A stretch of DNA of 64,000 bases from an uncultured Opitutales bacterium (GCA_934675585.1 CAKUQY010000003.1:33536-97535); one strand, 5' to 3'; counted from the stretch's first letter, positions 34,498 to 43,840 are shown. Numbers and translations are program-made. Notes: generated from the sequence alone by a model not told the origin.

Positions 34498-35540
34498 TTT
34501 GCGTCCTTCTTTCCTTTCCCGCGAGCGTTCCCGCGTTTGGCTTTAACAATTTTTGCTTGAGTTTTAGCGACAAAATTATCAAAATCGCTCGGCGTTTCGC
34601 TCAAAAATTCAACGCGCGTTTTATCAAACAACTCATATTCTTTTTCTGCTTTTGATAACGCTAAATCGCTCGAAATCGTTCCCGCGTCTTTTAAAATTTC
34701 TCTTCCGTTAATTGAAATAAATGCATCTAATTTTTTCACCCAATCTTTCATATACATCGGAATACGCTGCATCGCCTGCCCTTGCGCAAAGATAAGGTAT
34801 TGCTCGGTCAAATTATTTAACGCAGAAATTTCTTCGGTAGATAAATAATTTTTAGCGATTCCTATGTCACTTTTTCTAACGGCGTTCCCGCGAAATGTCG
34901 TCAGCCCCATATTTGGCAATTGATGATTCGCGCGCTCGGCTATGATTTCTGCGGCAGTTTTTCCCGTAATCGCCCAGTGCATTTTATTTTGAACGGTGGC
35001 AAAAAATTGCAAACTTAAATCAGATGTCGGGTCATAATCGACGCTGGTGGCGTAAATATCGGTTATTTTTTGATAAAAGCGTTTTTCTGACGTGCGAATT
35101 TTTTGAATTCGCTCTAAAAGTTCTTCAAAATAATCAAACGGTTGGTCTGGATTCGACAAGCGTTCGTCGTCTAATACAAATCCCTTGCGAATAAACTCAC
35201 TCAATCGTTGCGTCGCCCAAATACGAAATTGCGTCGCCAATTTAGTTTGAACACGGTAGCCAACAGAAATAATTACGTCGAGATTGTAATACTTCACACT
35301 ATATTGTTTGCCATCGGTAGCAGTTGTTCGGAAAAACCGAACAACTGAATTTTCATTTAATTCGCCTTCTGCAAAAATATTTTTAATGTGTTCGCTTATA
35401 TTTGATTTGCTCGATTGAAACAGCTCCACTATCATCGCCTGCGTCAGCCAAACGCTTTCCGCTTCAAAACGGACATCTAACTTTATTTTTCCGTCTTGCG
35501 ATTGATAAATAATAAATTGGCTCTTTTGCGGCAAATCCAT
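34494..35540 (-). CDS. rhuM: RhuM-family protein of the restriction operon
   Basis: 348 residues of the virulence-RhuM family, common inside type I restriction operons. Conserved parts are SVWLTQAMIVELFQSSKSNISEHI, RFFRTTATDGKQYSVKYYNLDVIISVGYR, and the C-terminal Fic/Doc-like region (FFATVQNKMHWAITGKTAAEIIAERA). The N-terminal part resembles a phage KilA/Bro-type DNA-binding domain. Molecular role is unknown; operon position suggests regulation of, or addition to, the restriction system. It is 15 bases after hsdM and overlaps hsdS. Confidence 0.88.
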   Translation of the reverse strand: MDLPQKSQFIIYQSQDGKIKLDVRFEAESVWLTQAMIVELFQSSKSNISEHIKNIFAEGELNENSVVRFFRTTATDGKQYSVKYYNLDVIISVGYRVQTKLATQFRIWATQRLSEFIRKGFVLDDERLSNPDQPFDYFEELLERIQKIRTSEKRFYQKITDIYATSVDYDPTSDLSLQFFATVQNKMHWAITGKTAAEIIAERANHQLPNMGLTTFRGNAVRKSDIGIAKNYLSTEEISALNNLTEQYLIFAQGQAMQRIPMYMKDWVKKLDAFISINGREILKDAGTISSDLALSKAEKEYELFDKTRVEFLSETPSDFDNFVAKTQAKIVKAKRGNARGKGKKDAK

Positions 35541-35555
35541 ACAATCCTCTTTTTT

Positions 35556-37118
35556 CTAAAGTTCGTATCCTAACTCTTTAAAAACTTTTTCCACTTCTTT
35601 GCGGCTTTTTTCTTCTTCTTTAAAGAGTTCCCGCAACTCGCTTTGAAGTGCGGACATTTTTTCTTCGTAATTTATTTTTTCTGAGCGATCAACAAATTCG
35701 ATATATTTGCTCGGAACAAGCGACCAACCCTTTGCCTCGACTTCATCAAGCGTTGCCGCGTAGCAATATTCGGGAACGTTTTTGTAGCTTTGTTCAGCGC
35801 CTTCACATTGCCAATTATGGAAATTTTCGGCAATTTGCTTAATTTGTTCTGGCGTAAACTGAATATATTTTTTTTCAAACGGTTCGCCCCATTGGCGCAA
35901 ATCAATAAAAAGCACTTCGTTTTCACGATTGCGATATTTTACGAGTTTGCCGTTTTGCTCAACCGTGCGCGCCTTACGGTTTTTCGCGAGAATCCATAAT
36001 GTCACGCTGATATCCGTCGAATAAAACATATTGCGCGGCAAAATAACAATCGCCTCGACAAGATGATTTTTCAAAAGCTGACGGCGAATATTGAGTTCAA
36101 CGCCATCACCGCTCAGTGCTCCGTTTGCCAAAAGAAAACCCGCCATCCCGTTTGCCGACATTTTGGAAACGATATTCAGTATCCAACCGTAATTTGCATT
36201 ACTCGTCGGCGGAACATCATAGCCACACCAACGCGGATCTTCTTTCAACTCATTTTCTGCACGCCAGGATTTTTGATTAAACGGCGGATTCGCCATAATA
36301 AAATCCGCCTTCAAATCTTTATGCTGATCATTATGGAAAGTATCCGCCGCCTGCTCGCCAAGATTGCTTGCGATCCCGCGAATGGCAAGATTCATTTTAG
36401 CGAGTTTATAGGTTGTATTTGTATATTCCTGACCGTAAACAGAAATATCGCGACTGTTCCCGTGATGCGCTTCGATAAACTTCATACTCTGCACAAACAT
36501 ACCGCCCGAACCGCAACAAGGATCGTAAATTTTACCACGATAAGGCTGAATCATTTCCGCAATCAGATTCACAATCGTTTTAGGCGTGTAATATTCACCT
36601 TTTCCCTTGCCTTCGGCAATTGCAAATTTAGCGAGAAAATATTCATAAACGCGCCCAATCAAATCGTGTTCGGGATCTTTAAGCGTATCGATTTTATTGA
36701 TTTCATCCAAAAGTGCCGCAAGTTTGGTGCGATCAAGCCCCAATCCTGAATAATAATTGTTCGGCAACGCACCTCTCAACGTAGGATTATCTCTTTCAAG
36801 CGTCGCAAGCGCGGTATCTATTTTTACGGCGATATCGTTTTGCTTGGCATTTTCCATAATCCAATCCCAACGACTGACATCGTTTAGAAAAAATACATTC
36901 TTGGCAGTGTAAAACACCACTTGATCCACAAACGCTTCCTTACCTTCGGCAACCAATTCATTTCGACGCTCTTCAAAACGATCGTTCGCATACTTAAGAA
37001 AAATCAAACTCAACACCACGTGCTTATATTCCGACGGCTCAACCGAACCGCGCAGTTTATTCGCCGATTCCCACAGCGTTTCTTCAATGCTTTTAAGTTT
37101 TTGTACTTTTTTCGCCAT
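35556..37118 (-). CDS. hsdM: Type I DNA methyltransferase subunit
   Basis: 520 residues; N6-adenine methyltransferase that protects host DNA. N-terminal four-helix domain (VEPSEYKHVVLSLIFLKYANDRF), then the SAM-binding motif DPCCGSGGMFVQ, and catalytic NPPF in IMANPPFNQKSW. C-terminal helices contact HsdS. It is the first gene of the operon; upstream lies a TATAAT (about 37,140 on the minus strand) with a 20-base leader. Three copies of the iterated word are present, fewer than in core genes of like size. Confidence 0.96.
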   Translation of the reverse strand: MAKKVQKLKSIEETLWESANKLRGSVEPSEYKHVVLSLIFLKYANDRFEERRNELVAEGKEAFVDQVVFYTAKNVFFLNDVSRWDWIMENAKQNDIAVKIDTALATLERDNPTLRGALPNNYYSGLGLDRTKLAALLDEINKIDTLKDPEHDLIGRVYEYFLAKFAIAEGKGKGEYYTPKTIVNLIAEMIQPYRGKIYDPCCGSGGMFVQSMKFIEAHHGNSRDISVYGQEYTNTTYKLAKMNLAIRGIASNLGEQAADTFHNDQHKDLKADFIMANPPFNQKSWRAENELKEDPRWCGYDVPPTSNANYGWILNIVSKMSANGMAGFLLANGALSGDGVELNIRRQLLKNHLVEAIVILPRNMFYSTDISVTLWILAKNRKARTVEQNGKLVKYRNRENEVLFIDLRQWGEPFEKKYIQFTPEQIKQIAENFHNWQCEGAEQSYKNVPEYCYAATLDEVEAKGWSLVPSKYIEFVDRSEKINYEEKMSALQSELRELFKEEEKSRKEVEKVFKELGYEL

Positions 37119-37236
37119 AAAATATTAAAGTTGAAAACATTATACAACTTCTTTTACGTTCCCGCGAACAGATAACATTAAAAAAAGAAAACAGACTATG
37201 ACTTCCCGTTAAAATTCCCCGCGGGAACGCAAGCCG

Positions 37237-37983
37237 CTATTTTGCAATTTGTTTTAGTTTGGGTTCGATCAGTTCTGCGAGGCGCTCGTAGCCCTCCGCG
37301 TTGGGATGAACATTGTCGCGTATGTAGCGCGCGTCCGCGTGTTTGCCGTCGCTCGAAAGCAACGCCGTTCCCGCGTCTAAATAAAAAACATTGCGATTGT
37401 CCGCCAAACTCCGATAGCCCTCGTTCGTCGCTTCAATAATTGCGGGCGAATGAGCTTCGCGTCGCGGCAAAACACCGATCAGCAAAATTTTCGCGCGCGG
37501 CTGTTTTTTGCGAACCAATTTTAAAAATTGTTTCATTTTTTCCACACAAACATTTGGTCTGTCTTTGAGATGAAACAAATTATTCGTTCCCAACAAAATC
37601 AAAATCGCGCGCGGACGAATGCCGTCGAGTTCGCCAGCTTCCACGCGGTAATAAGCGTTATCAATATAATCAAAACCGAAGCCCGCGTTCGTCACAGCGT
37701 TCCCGTCAAAAATTTTTCGCCAAGCGTTTTCCGACTGCGCGCGCCCCGAAGGATGCCTGCTTTTGGGCTCGCCGCCCCAATGATGGACGATCGAATCGCC
37801 AAAGAAAATATATTTTGGCGAACGCTTTTTATTTTGCGCCATTACATCCGCGTGACGTTCCGCCCAATTATACGGAGCGCGCTGATGCGGCTCGGACTTT
37901 ATCGGTGTTCCCGCGAACAAAAACGCGTTGCCGCCGAACGCAAACAAAACCGCAAACACCAACGCCAAAAACATCTTTTTCAT
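37237..37983 (-). CDS. Exported SGNH/GDSL-type hydrolase
   Basis: 248 residues with a signal peptide (MKKMFLALVFAVLFAFGGNAFLFA). Esterase blocks are GDSIVHHW (nucleophile Ser), NAGFGFD (Gly block), LLGTNN (Asn block) and DNVHPNAEGY (catalytic Asp and His). Such proteins deacylate lipids, carbohydrates or cell-wall components in the periplasm; the substrate here is unknown. It resembles the platelet-activating-factor acetylhydrolase-like group by GTNN and VLPR. It stands alone between the hsd operon and tRNA-Ala; a copy of the iterated word encodes AGTP at the signal peptide end. Confidence 0.88.
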   Translation of the reverse strand: MKKMFLALVFAVLFAFGGNAFLFAGTPIKSEPHQRAPYNWAERHADVMAQNKKRSPKYIFFGDSIVHHWGGEPKSRHPSGRAQSENAWRKIFDGNAVTNAGFGFDYIDNAYYRVEAGELDGIRPRAILILLGTNNLFHLKDRPNVCVEKMKQFLKLVRKKQPRAKILLIGVLPRREAHSPAIIEATNEGYRSLADNRNVFYLDAGTALLSSDGKHADARYIRDNVHPNAEGYERLAELIEPKLKQIAK

Positions 37984-38073
37984 AACTCAATTATATTCGC
38001 CCGCTTCAAGCAAATAAAGATGAAATTAAGAAAATTTTCACCGCGCATCGCGCGCATTTAACAATTTCAAATT

Positions 38074-38149
<76 letters not shown>

Positions 38150-38155
38150 AAATTT

Positions 38156-38434
38156 TTATTGTTTATTTTTTTCTGCTTCAAGCTCGGCTTGACGTTTGGC
38201 GCGCTCTTCCTCTTCAATGATTTTGCGGCGCGCCTCGCGACGCATCGCTTCTTCATCGTTTTGTTCAAGTTCGCGTTCGACTTCATCAGTTGCGTTCTTA
38301 AACTCATGCCGAGCGCGTGCAAAACCGCGTGCCAACTCAGGAATCTTTTTACCGCCAAACAACAAAACAATCACTGCGACGACAATAAAAATCGTCCAGC
38401 TCGTTGCAAGCGCAAAGAATGAGATTGATAACAT
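38156..38434 (-). CDS. tatA: Twin-arginine translocase TatA/E-type subunit
   Basis: 92 residues: N-terminal membrane helix (SWTIFIVVAVIVLLFGGKKIPELAR with the FGGKKIPE hinge), amphipathic helix (GFARARHEFKNA) and a long charged tail. It forms the pore part of the Tat system for folded proteins. No tatB or tatC is in this window. The gene is divergent from rsmE, and a tRNA-Ala follows closely. Confidence 0.92.
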   Translation of the reverse strand: MLSISFFALATSWTIFIVVAVIVLLFGGKKIPELARGFARARHEFKNATDEVERELEQNDEEAMRREARRKIIEEEERAKRQAELEAEKNKQ

Positions 38435-38448
38435 GTTTTCAATTCTGA

Positions 38449-38480
38449 ATTATCAATTGTCAATTGTCAATTCTCAATTT
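38449..38480. repeat. Heptamer array tcaattg/tcaattc in the tatA-rsmE promoter gap
   Basis: Four consecutive 7-base units of the type tcaattg, tcaattg, tcaattc, tcaattt (about 38453-38480) lie between divergent tatA and rsmE. The -35 hexamer of the predicted rsmE promoter is inside the array. Confidence 0.7.
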
Positions 38481-38485
38481 AAAAT
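38457..38485 (+). promoter_or_regulatory. Predicted rsmE promoter, leaderless-like
   Basis: TTGTCA (38457-38462), 17-base spacer, TAAAAT (38480-38485), then 7 bases to the ATG at 38493. A start site 7 bases past the -10 would be at the A of ATG. No Shine-Dalgarno is present. Confidence 0.55.
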
Positions 38486-38492
38486 AGAACTT

Positions 38493-39251
38493 ATGTTACG
38501 CGCGTTTCACAAAATTCCCGTTCCTGCCGAAGCGACCACGCTTACGCTTAACCCCGACGAAAGTCATCACCTCGTAAAAGTGTTGCGCGCCAACGACCAC
38601 GAAACCATTTGCGTTTTTGACGGGAACGGCAATTTTTATCATTGCCACATGCTCGACCACAACGCCAAAGCGCTCACGCTCACCATTGACAAGCGCGAAA
38701 GCGTTCCCGCGCCGCGTTGCGAAATCGCGCTCGCGCAAGCTATGCCCAAAGGTTCATTGATGGACGATGTTGTTCGCCAAGCGACGGAAATTGGCGCGAC
38801 AAAAATTTTCCCGCTCATGAGCGATTATTGCGAAGTAAAACTCGATCCCGACCGCGCCGCAAAAAAGTTAGAACGTTGGCAACAAATCGCCATCGAAGCT
38901 TGCAAACAATGCGGGAACGCGTTTGTGCCAGAAATCGTTCCCGTGATGACAATTCGCGAATTTTTGAAAAACCGTTCCCGCGACGCGAATGCGCTTTGGC
39001 TGACGGCAAGTCTTGAATCGGGAACGCGCTTTTGCCACGAAATCGCGGCGGAAAAAAATGCGTTCCCGCCCAGCGAAATCCTTTGGTTTGTCGGTCCCGA
39101 AGGCGATTTTTCAGAAAACGAATATGCGTTAATGCGCGAAGCGGGCTGCGTTCCCGCGCGCTTGGGGCGCAACATTTTACGCGCGGTTACGGCGGCGATT
39201 TACACGCTTACGGTTGCCGATCAAATGCGCATTTCCTGGGGATTGCAATAA
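38493..39251 (+). CDS. rsmE: 16S rRNA m3U1498 methyltransferase
   Basis: 252 residues. SPOUT enzyme methylating N3 of U1498. N-terminal PUA-like part (DESHHLVKVLRAN, CVFDGNGNFYHC) is followed by the SPOUT core: MPKGSLMDDVVRQATEIGATKIFPL, and the knot FVGPEGDFSENEYALM with RLGRNILRAVTAAIYTL. The ORF extends upstream to 38196 across tatA on the other strand; ATG 38493 gives the normal family start. It is followed 1 base after its stop by rnhC. Confidence 0.95.
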   Translation: MLRAFHKIPVPAEATTLTLNPDESHHLVKVLRANDHETICVFDGNGNFYHCHMLDHNAKALTLTIDKRESVPAPRCEIALAQAMPKGSLMDDVVRQATEIGATKIFPLMSDYCEVKLDPDRAAKKLERWQQIAIEACKQCGNAFVPEIVPVMTIREFLKNRSRDANALWLTASLESGTRFCHEIAAEKNAFPPSEILWFVGPEGDFSENEYALMREAGCVPARLGRNILRAVTAAIYTLTVADQMRISWGLQ

Positions 39252-39252
39252 A

Positions 39253-40182
39253 ATGAGCGACGAAAAAAAAGCGATTAAAATTTGGAGTCAAAAATTAGAC
39301 GCTACACAAATTGAACGTTTGCGGGAACTCGTTTTGTCGTTTGGCGATGCCGAAATTTACGACGTTGCTTATTCGATTTTTGCGTTTAAATTGCGGGAAC
39401 GCAAAGTTAATGTTTGCGCTTACACCAGTGGCAAAGTTGTCGTCAACGGCGCGGGAACGCAAGATTTTGTTATCAATTTTATCGAACCGCAAATTTTGGG
39501 GCGCGCCGAAATCGGCTACGAACGCGTCAATCATCCCGAATGGTTCGAGCTTCACGCGGGGCTCGACGAAAGCGGAAAAGGCGATTTGTTCGGTCCGCTC
39601 TGCACGGCTTGCGTGATTGCCGACGGGAACGCCGTTCAAACTTGGCTCGACGCGGGCGTTCGCGATTCTAAAAAAATCGCCGACAGCAATATTTTCAAGC
39701 TCGAAGCGATGATTCGCGCTACGCCTGGCGCAATTGTCAAAGTTTGCAAACCCGATTCGATGGAGCGCTACAACGAACTTTACGCGGCTTACGGCTCAAT
39801 GAATCCCATGCTCGCCGCCTGTCATTTTAAAAGCTTAAAATCGGCATTTGATTTAGCGGGAACGAAACCGCGCTGGGGCTTGCTCGACCAATTCTCGACC
39901 GAACCATTCGTGCAAACAATTATCGCGCAAAAAAAATTGCCCATCGATCTCAAAATGCGCACACACGCAGAAAGCGATCCCGTCGTCGCGGCGGCCTCCA
40001 TTTGCGCCCGAGCCGCCTACGCGCGCGCCATTCAAACGCTCGAAAACGAATGCGGTTTCGCCATTCCCAAAGGTTGCGGGAACGATGTCGTCGCCGCGGG
40101 AACGCAAATTCGCCAAAAACTCGGCAACGCCGCGCTCCCGCATTATTGCAAAATGCATTTCAAAACGATAAAACAATTGTAG
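39253..40182 (+). CDS. rnhC: Ribonuclease HIII
   Basis: 309 residues. The N-terminal TBP-like substrate-binding domain (about 1-95) precedes the catalytic domain with GLDESGKGDLFGPL (Asp-Glu pair), VRDSKKI and the later LLDQFS and AESDPVVAAASICARAAY with the remaining acidic residues. It cuts RNA in RNA-DNA hybrids during replication and repair. The N-terminal domain and the DESGKGD box separate HIII from HII. ATG 39253 follows the rsmE stop directly; the two are one operon. Confidence 0.95.
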   Translation: MSDEKKAIKIWSQKLDATQIERLRELVLSFGDAEIYDVAYSIFAFKLRERKVNVCAYTSGKVVVNGAGTQDFVINFIEPQILGRAEIGYERVNHPEWFELHAGLDESGKGDLFGPLCTACVIADGNAVQTWLDAGVRDSKKIADSNIFKLEAMIRATPGAIVKVCKPDSMERYNELYAAYGSMNPMLAACHFKSLKSAFDLAGTKPRWGLLDQFSTEPFVQTIIAQKKLPIDLKMRTHAESDPVVAAASICARAAYARAIQTLENECGFAIPKGCGNDVVAAGTQIRQKLGNAALPHYCKMHFKTIKQL

Positions 40183-40205
40183 AGAAATAATTTAAGATTT
40201 ATACT
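40177..40205 (+). promoter_or_regulatory. Predicted promoter of the aldose epimerase gene
   Basis: TTGTAG (40177-40182, overlapping the rnhC stop codon), 17-base spacer, TATACT (40200-40205), 9 bases to ATG 40215. The implied leader is about three bases. Confidence 0.55.
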
Positions 40206-40214
40206 AATTTTACT

Positions 40215-41141
40215 ATGGCACATTCTACCCTTACCTACACAGACGGCACACCGATTCAACAATGGAAAATCGGCGGCTCAACATTCACCGCTTGCATGCA
40301 AAAAGGCGCGCAATTAATGAGCTGGAAACTCGATGTCGCGGGAACGACGCGCAACATCATTCGCTGGGACGAAAACGGCGATCTGCAAAATCTCAAATCC
40401 GTTCGCGGCGGGAACCCGATTTTGTTCCCGTTTGCAGGACGTTGCCACATTGACGGCAAAAAAGGCATTTGGGCCGCTCCCGATGGAAGCGTTCACGAAT
40501 ATCCGATTCACGGTTTCGCGCGCACGAGCAATTTTGAAATCGTTGAAATCACCGACAATTCAGTAACCGCAAAACTCGTTCCCGACGCGGAAGCGCAACA
40601 AATTTATCCTTTCAACTACACGTTTTTGGTAAAATACACATTCGCAGAATTGTCAATGACGGTCGAAATGACACTCAGCAATCACGGCGAAATCCGTATG
40701 CCTTGGTCGCCAGGACATCACTTTTATTTTGAATTGCCTTGGCACAAAGGGCTCACGCGCAAAGATTACGTCCTCACAACTGACGCAAAAAAATTCTTTC
40801 ACCACGCAGCCGATGGCAATTTAGTCAAAGCCGATGCGCCCAAAGCACCGTATTGTTTTGACGATCCCGCAATGGTCGATTTGATTTACGCAAAACTCAA
40901 AAGCAATCGCATCGTTTTTGGCACGCGCAACGGCGAAGAAAATATCATCATCACTCACGGTGAAAACGCGGTGCCTAATCCTTGGTCAACGCTCGTAACT
41001 TGGGCGGAAACTCCCGACGTGCCCTACTACTGCGTCGAACCTTGGCTCGGCTCGCCAAACTGCGCCGAACACGGGAACGGACTTCACTATGTCGAACCTG
41101 GCGCAACCGAAACTTTCAAAGTTACCGTCGAGCTCGGATAA
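40215..41141 (+). CDS. Aldose 1-epimerase family protein
   Basis: 308 residues, beta-sandwich mutarotase family. Seen: GGNPILFPFAGRC, YPIHGFAR (conserved His of the sugar site), SPGHHFYFELPW (second His pair) and the C-terminal YCVEPWLGSPN with the catalytic-type Glu. It interconverts anomers of a free or phosphorylated hexose in the cytosol; the ending with EPW resembles the YeaD/hexose-6-phosphate type. It has its own promoter and a terminator. Confidence 0.85.
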   Translation: MAHSTLTYTDGTPIQQWKIGGSTFTACMQKGAQLMSWKLDVAGTTRNIIRWDENGDLQNLKSVRGGNPILFPFAGRCHIDGKKGIWAAPDGSVHEYPIHGFARTSNFEIVEITDNSVTAKLVPDAEAQQIYPFNYTFLVKYTFAELSMTVEMTLSNHGEIRMPWSPGHHFYFELPWHKGLTRKDYVLTTDAKKFFHHAADGNLVKADAPKAPYCFDDPAMVDLIYAKLKSNRIVFGTRNGEENIIITHGENAVPNPWSTLVTWAETPDVPYYCVEPWLGSPNCAEHGNGLHYVEPGATETFKVTVELG

Positions 41142-41154
41142 AATTTCTCAACCG

Positions 41155-41181
41155 CGCGCCTGAAAAAAAGGCGCGTTTTTT
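41155..41181 (+). terminator. Short intrinsic terminator after the epimerase gene
   Basis: Stem cgcgcc (41155-41160) with ggcgcg (41170-41175) over a 9-base A-rich loop, followed by six or seven T. It ends immediately before the ATG of the next HAD gene, so that gene depends on read-through or on a promoter I cannot see. Confidence 0.75.
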
Positions 41182-41835
41182 ATGAAAATGAAAGCGATCA
41201 TTTTTGACATGGACGGAACGCTGCTCGATTCCGAGCGCCTGAGCCAACGCGCTTGGGACACGGCGGCGCGGGAACACGGATTCGCGGTTGACATGCCGCT
41301 TTTTCTGCAAATGGTCGGACACCGCACGCCCGACATCGCAAAAAAACTAAAATCGCTTTGGGGCGACGGCGTTCCTGTCGAAATGATTGCTGAAACCGCC
41401 GCAAAAAAATATCTCGAACTCGTCAACGAAAATGTTCCGCTGATGGCGGGAACGCGCGAAATTTTCAACTTTTGCAAATCTCAAAAATTAAAAATCGGAA
41501 TCGCAACTTCCACGCGCCGCGCCTACGCGCAAAAGAAACTCGAACGCGCGAAACTTTGGAGCGATATCGACGCAATCACTTGCGGAGACGAAGTTACAAT
41601 CGGCAAGCCACATCCCGAAATTTACGCGCGCACGGCGACTGTGCTCGATTGCGTTCCCGCCGAATGTTTTGCCGTCGAAGATTCGCCAACAGGTTTTCGC
41701 GCAGCTTTTGACGCAGGTTGCAAAACGATTTTGATTCCCGACCTTGTCAAACCCACGCCCGAAGCATTGCGCGACGCTCACCAAATTTTTAACAATTTGC
41801 ACGCGTTGCGCGTTTGGCTCGAAAAAAATATTTAA
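41182..41835 (+). CDS. HAD-superfamily phosphatase (beta-phosphoglucomutase-like group)
   Basis: 217 residues. Motif I IFDMDGTLLDSE (Asp nucleophile), cap domain after it, motif II GIATSTRR, motif III GKPHPEIY with Lys, motif IV VEDSPTGFRAAFDAG. This is the subclass IA pattern shared by beta-phosphoglucomutases and sugar-phosphate phosphatases. Substrate is unknown; the neighbouring epimerase suggests a sugar phosphate. The gene begins right after a terminator hairpin and its stop codon overlaps the convergent murF stop. Confidence 0.88.
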   Translation: MKMKAIIFDMDGTLLDSERLSQRAWDTAAREHGFAVDMPLFLQMVGHRTPDIAKKLKSLWGDGVPVEMIAETAAKKYLELVNENVPLMAGTREIFNFCKSQKLKIGIATSTRRAYAQKKLERAKLWSDIDAITCGDEVTIGKPHPEIYARTATVLDCVPAECFAVEDSPTGFRAAFDAGCKTILIPDLVKPTPEALRDAHQIFNNLHALRVWLEKNI

Positions 41836-43148
41836 AGCGCGCGCTCAAGCGCAAAAGCGCGCGAACCTTTGAGCATCACGTTCCCGCGAAATTTTGCAAC
41901 AAAATCGCGCAACGCTTCAATCGTTTCAAAAACGAAAATGCGTTCCCGTGGAAAACCCGTTCCCGCCGCGCCCTCGCCGATCAAATAAGCGTTCCCGCCA
42001 AACAATGCAAGCGTGTCGCGCGCAGAATCAAGCTGCAATTTTTCGCCGACCGCGCGATGTAGATTTTCGGAATCGGCTCCCAATTCGCCCATGCCGCCGA
42101 GCACAAAAAGGCGCGGATTTTTGTCGTTCCCGCCAAGTACTTTGCGAAAAGCGTCAACGGAATCGAGCATCGAAAAAGGCGACGCGTTGTAGCAATCGAC
42201 AAACGCTTTAAAACCGTTCGGCAAAGCGCGCAGTTCTCCGCGATTTTCTGATGGACGCCACGAAGCGAAGCGTTCCCGCAAAACCGCTTCGTTGTTCACA
42301 AATTTTCGCGCAACATTCAGTGCCAAAACCGCGTTTTCAAATTGTCCTGCGGATGTCGAATTGAGGGCGCGAACGCTCTCGGGAACGAGTTTTTCCGAAT
42401 CGACAACAACGGCGTTCCCGCGCGCGGCAAGTTTTTTGAAGGCATCGTATTTTAAAAGTCCGCTGTAAAAAACCGCGCAACAGTCGGGCGCGGCGGCGAT
42501 CGCGGATTTTTCGTTGGCGATGCCATTCATCGAGCCCAAACCTTCGAGATGCACGGGAAGAACATTTGTGATAATTGCAAGATTAGGTTGCGCGACGGCA
42601 GCGCAGATCGCAATTTCGCCCTTGGAATTTGTTCCCATTTCAATCACCGCAAAGGCGTGTTTTTGCGGGTCAATGCGGCAAATATTCAAGGGAACGCCAA
42701 GTGTGTTGTTCAAATTTTTGGGCGTCGCAAAAACCGTGTGCGTTCCCGCAAGCAAATGCGCGAGCATATCTTTGGTTGAAGTTTTTCCAACGCTGCCTGT
42801 TACGCCGATAATTGTAACATTTTTTAAACACGTTTTGCGATAATTGGTAGCGATTTCGCGCAAAAGCCATTCGCTATTTTTTCCTGCGGGAACGACAATT
42901 TGGGCGATGTTTGCGGGAACGTTTTTTAATTCGCGCTCAACCAAAATCGCAGTCGCGCCCGCAGCAATTGCGGCGGGAACGAAATCGTGTCCGTCGCGCT
43001 TTTCTGTTTTTATCGCGACAAAAATTTCGCCTGGTTTGAGCGTGCGCGTGTCGATCGCAAAACCGCAAACAAAAGCATTTTCGTTGGCGTTGATAATTTG
43101 CACTCCCGCGGGAACGAGCGACGCCAATTCTGAAAATTTAAGATTCAT
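41832..43148 (-). CDS. murF: UDP-MurNAc-tripeptide:D-Ala-D-Ala ligase
   Basis: 438 residues. Final cytoplasmic step of peptidoglycan precursor synthesis. N-terminal uridine-binding domain, ATP loop GVTGSVGKTSTKDM, NLNNTLGVPL, FAVIEMGTNSKGEI and LHLEGLGS-type block (PVHLEGLGSM), then the C-terminal domain with DCYNASPFSM. Domain order and the EMGTN box identify MurF among Mur ligases. The protein carries many AGT and VPA words read from the iterated motif, mostly in loops. No other mur gene is adjacent. Confidence 0.95.
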   Translation of the reverse strand: MNLKFSELASLVPAGVQIINANENAFVCGFAIDTRTLKPGEIFVAIKTEKRDGHDFVPAAIAAGATAILVERELKNVPANIAQIVVPAGKNSEWLLREIATNYRKTCLKNVTIIGVTGSVGKTSTKDMLAHLLAGTHTVFATPKNLNNTLGVPLNICRIDPQKHAFAVIEMGTNSKGEIAICAAVAQPNLAIITNVLPVHLEGLGSMNGIANEKSAIAAAPDCCAVFYSGLLKYDAFKKLAARGNAVVVDSEKLVPESVRALNSTSAGQFENAVLALNVARKFVNNEAVLRERFASWRPSENRGELRALPNGFKAFVDCYNASPFSMLDSVDAFRKVLGGNDKNPRLFVLGGMGELGADSENLHRAVGEKLQLDSARDTLALFGGNAYLIGEGAAGTGFPRERIFVFETIEALRDFVAKFRGNVMLKGSRAFALERAL

Positions 43149-43154
43149 CGCCGT

Positions 43155-43805
43155 TTATTTTTCTTCAAACAAATCTAAAATCGTTTCTTTGCCAACCGCG
43201 AGCGTGTGCGTATGCCAACCAACAATTTTGGTGGCGCCTTCGGTGTTTTCTGCCTTGTCGTCGATAAAAAGCGTTTGCGCGGGAACAAGACGCGCGTTTT
43301 CATTCACCAATTTATAAATTTGCGGCTCTGGCTTGCGACAATGCAAAAGGTCCGAAAAAAATGTTTTATCAAAAAACGCATCGAGATTGATTCCCATTTC
43401 TTCAAAAAATTTGTTGAAGAAAAACTCGCGATGAATGTCGTTTGTATTGCTCAACAAAACCAAACGATAACCATCGGCGCGCAATTGATTGATGAGCGCA
43501 ATGCGGCGCGGGTCAATCGGCTTGTGCAAAAGCGAATTCCAAGCCGCCAATAATTGCTCGTCACTAACTTCGGGAGCGTTTTGCGGAGCGTGCGAACGCA
43601 ATGCCGCAAGAAATCCCGCCTGCTTGTATTCGCCGCGTTCTTGGTCGATAAATAATTTGTGTTCTTCATTCATCGTTCCCGCGACCGCACCCAGCTTTAC
43701 GAATTCGCCGATGCAATGCGGAATGTCGAGATCAAGCATCACGTTCCCGAAATCAAAAATAATCGTTTTGATTTCGCCTTTTTTGAAATTTTTTGGAATC
43801 AACAT
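43155..43805 (-). CDS. HAD-superfamily phosphatase, YihX-like
   Basis: 216 residues. Motif I IFDFGNVMLDLD (Asp-x-Gly-Asn variant, as in the YihX/alpha-D-glucose-1-phosphate phosphatase group), motif II LLSNTNDIH, motif III CRKPEPQIY, motif IV FIDDKAENTEGA. A sugar phosphatase role is likely but not proven. It lies 6 bases upstream of murF on the same strand, so they are co-transcribed. Confidence 0.87.
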   Translation of the reverse strand: MLIPKNFKKGEIKTIIFDFGNVMLDLDIPHCIGEFVKLGAVAGTMNEEHKLFIDQERGEYKQAGFLAALRSHAPQNAPEVSDEQLLAAWNSLLHKPIDPRRIALINQLRADGYRLVLLSNTNDIHREFFFNKFFEEMGINLDAFFDKTFFSDLLHCRKPEPQIYKLVNENARLVPAQTLFIDDKAENTEGATKIVGWHTHTLAVGKETILDLFEEK

Positions 43806-43840
43806 AAGTTTTTTTGAGAATAAAAATTATTGTGAAATTA

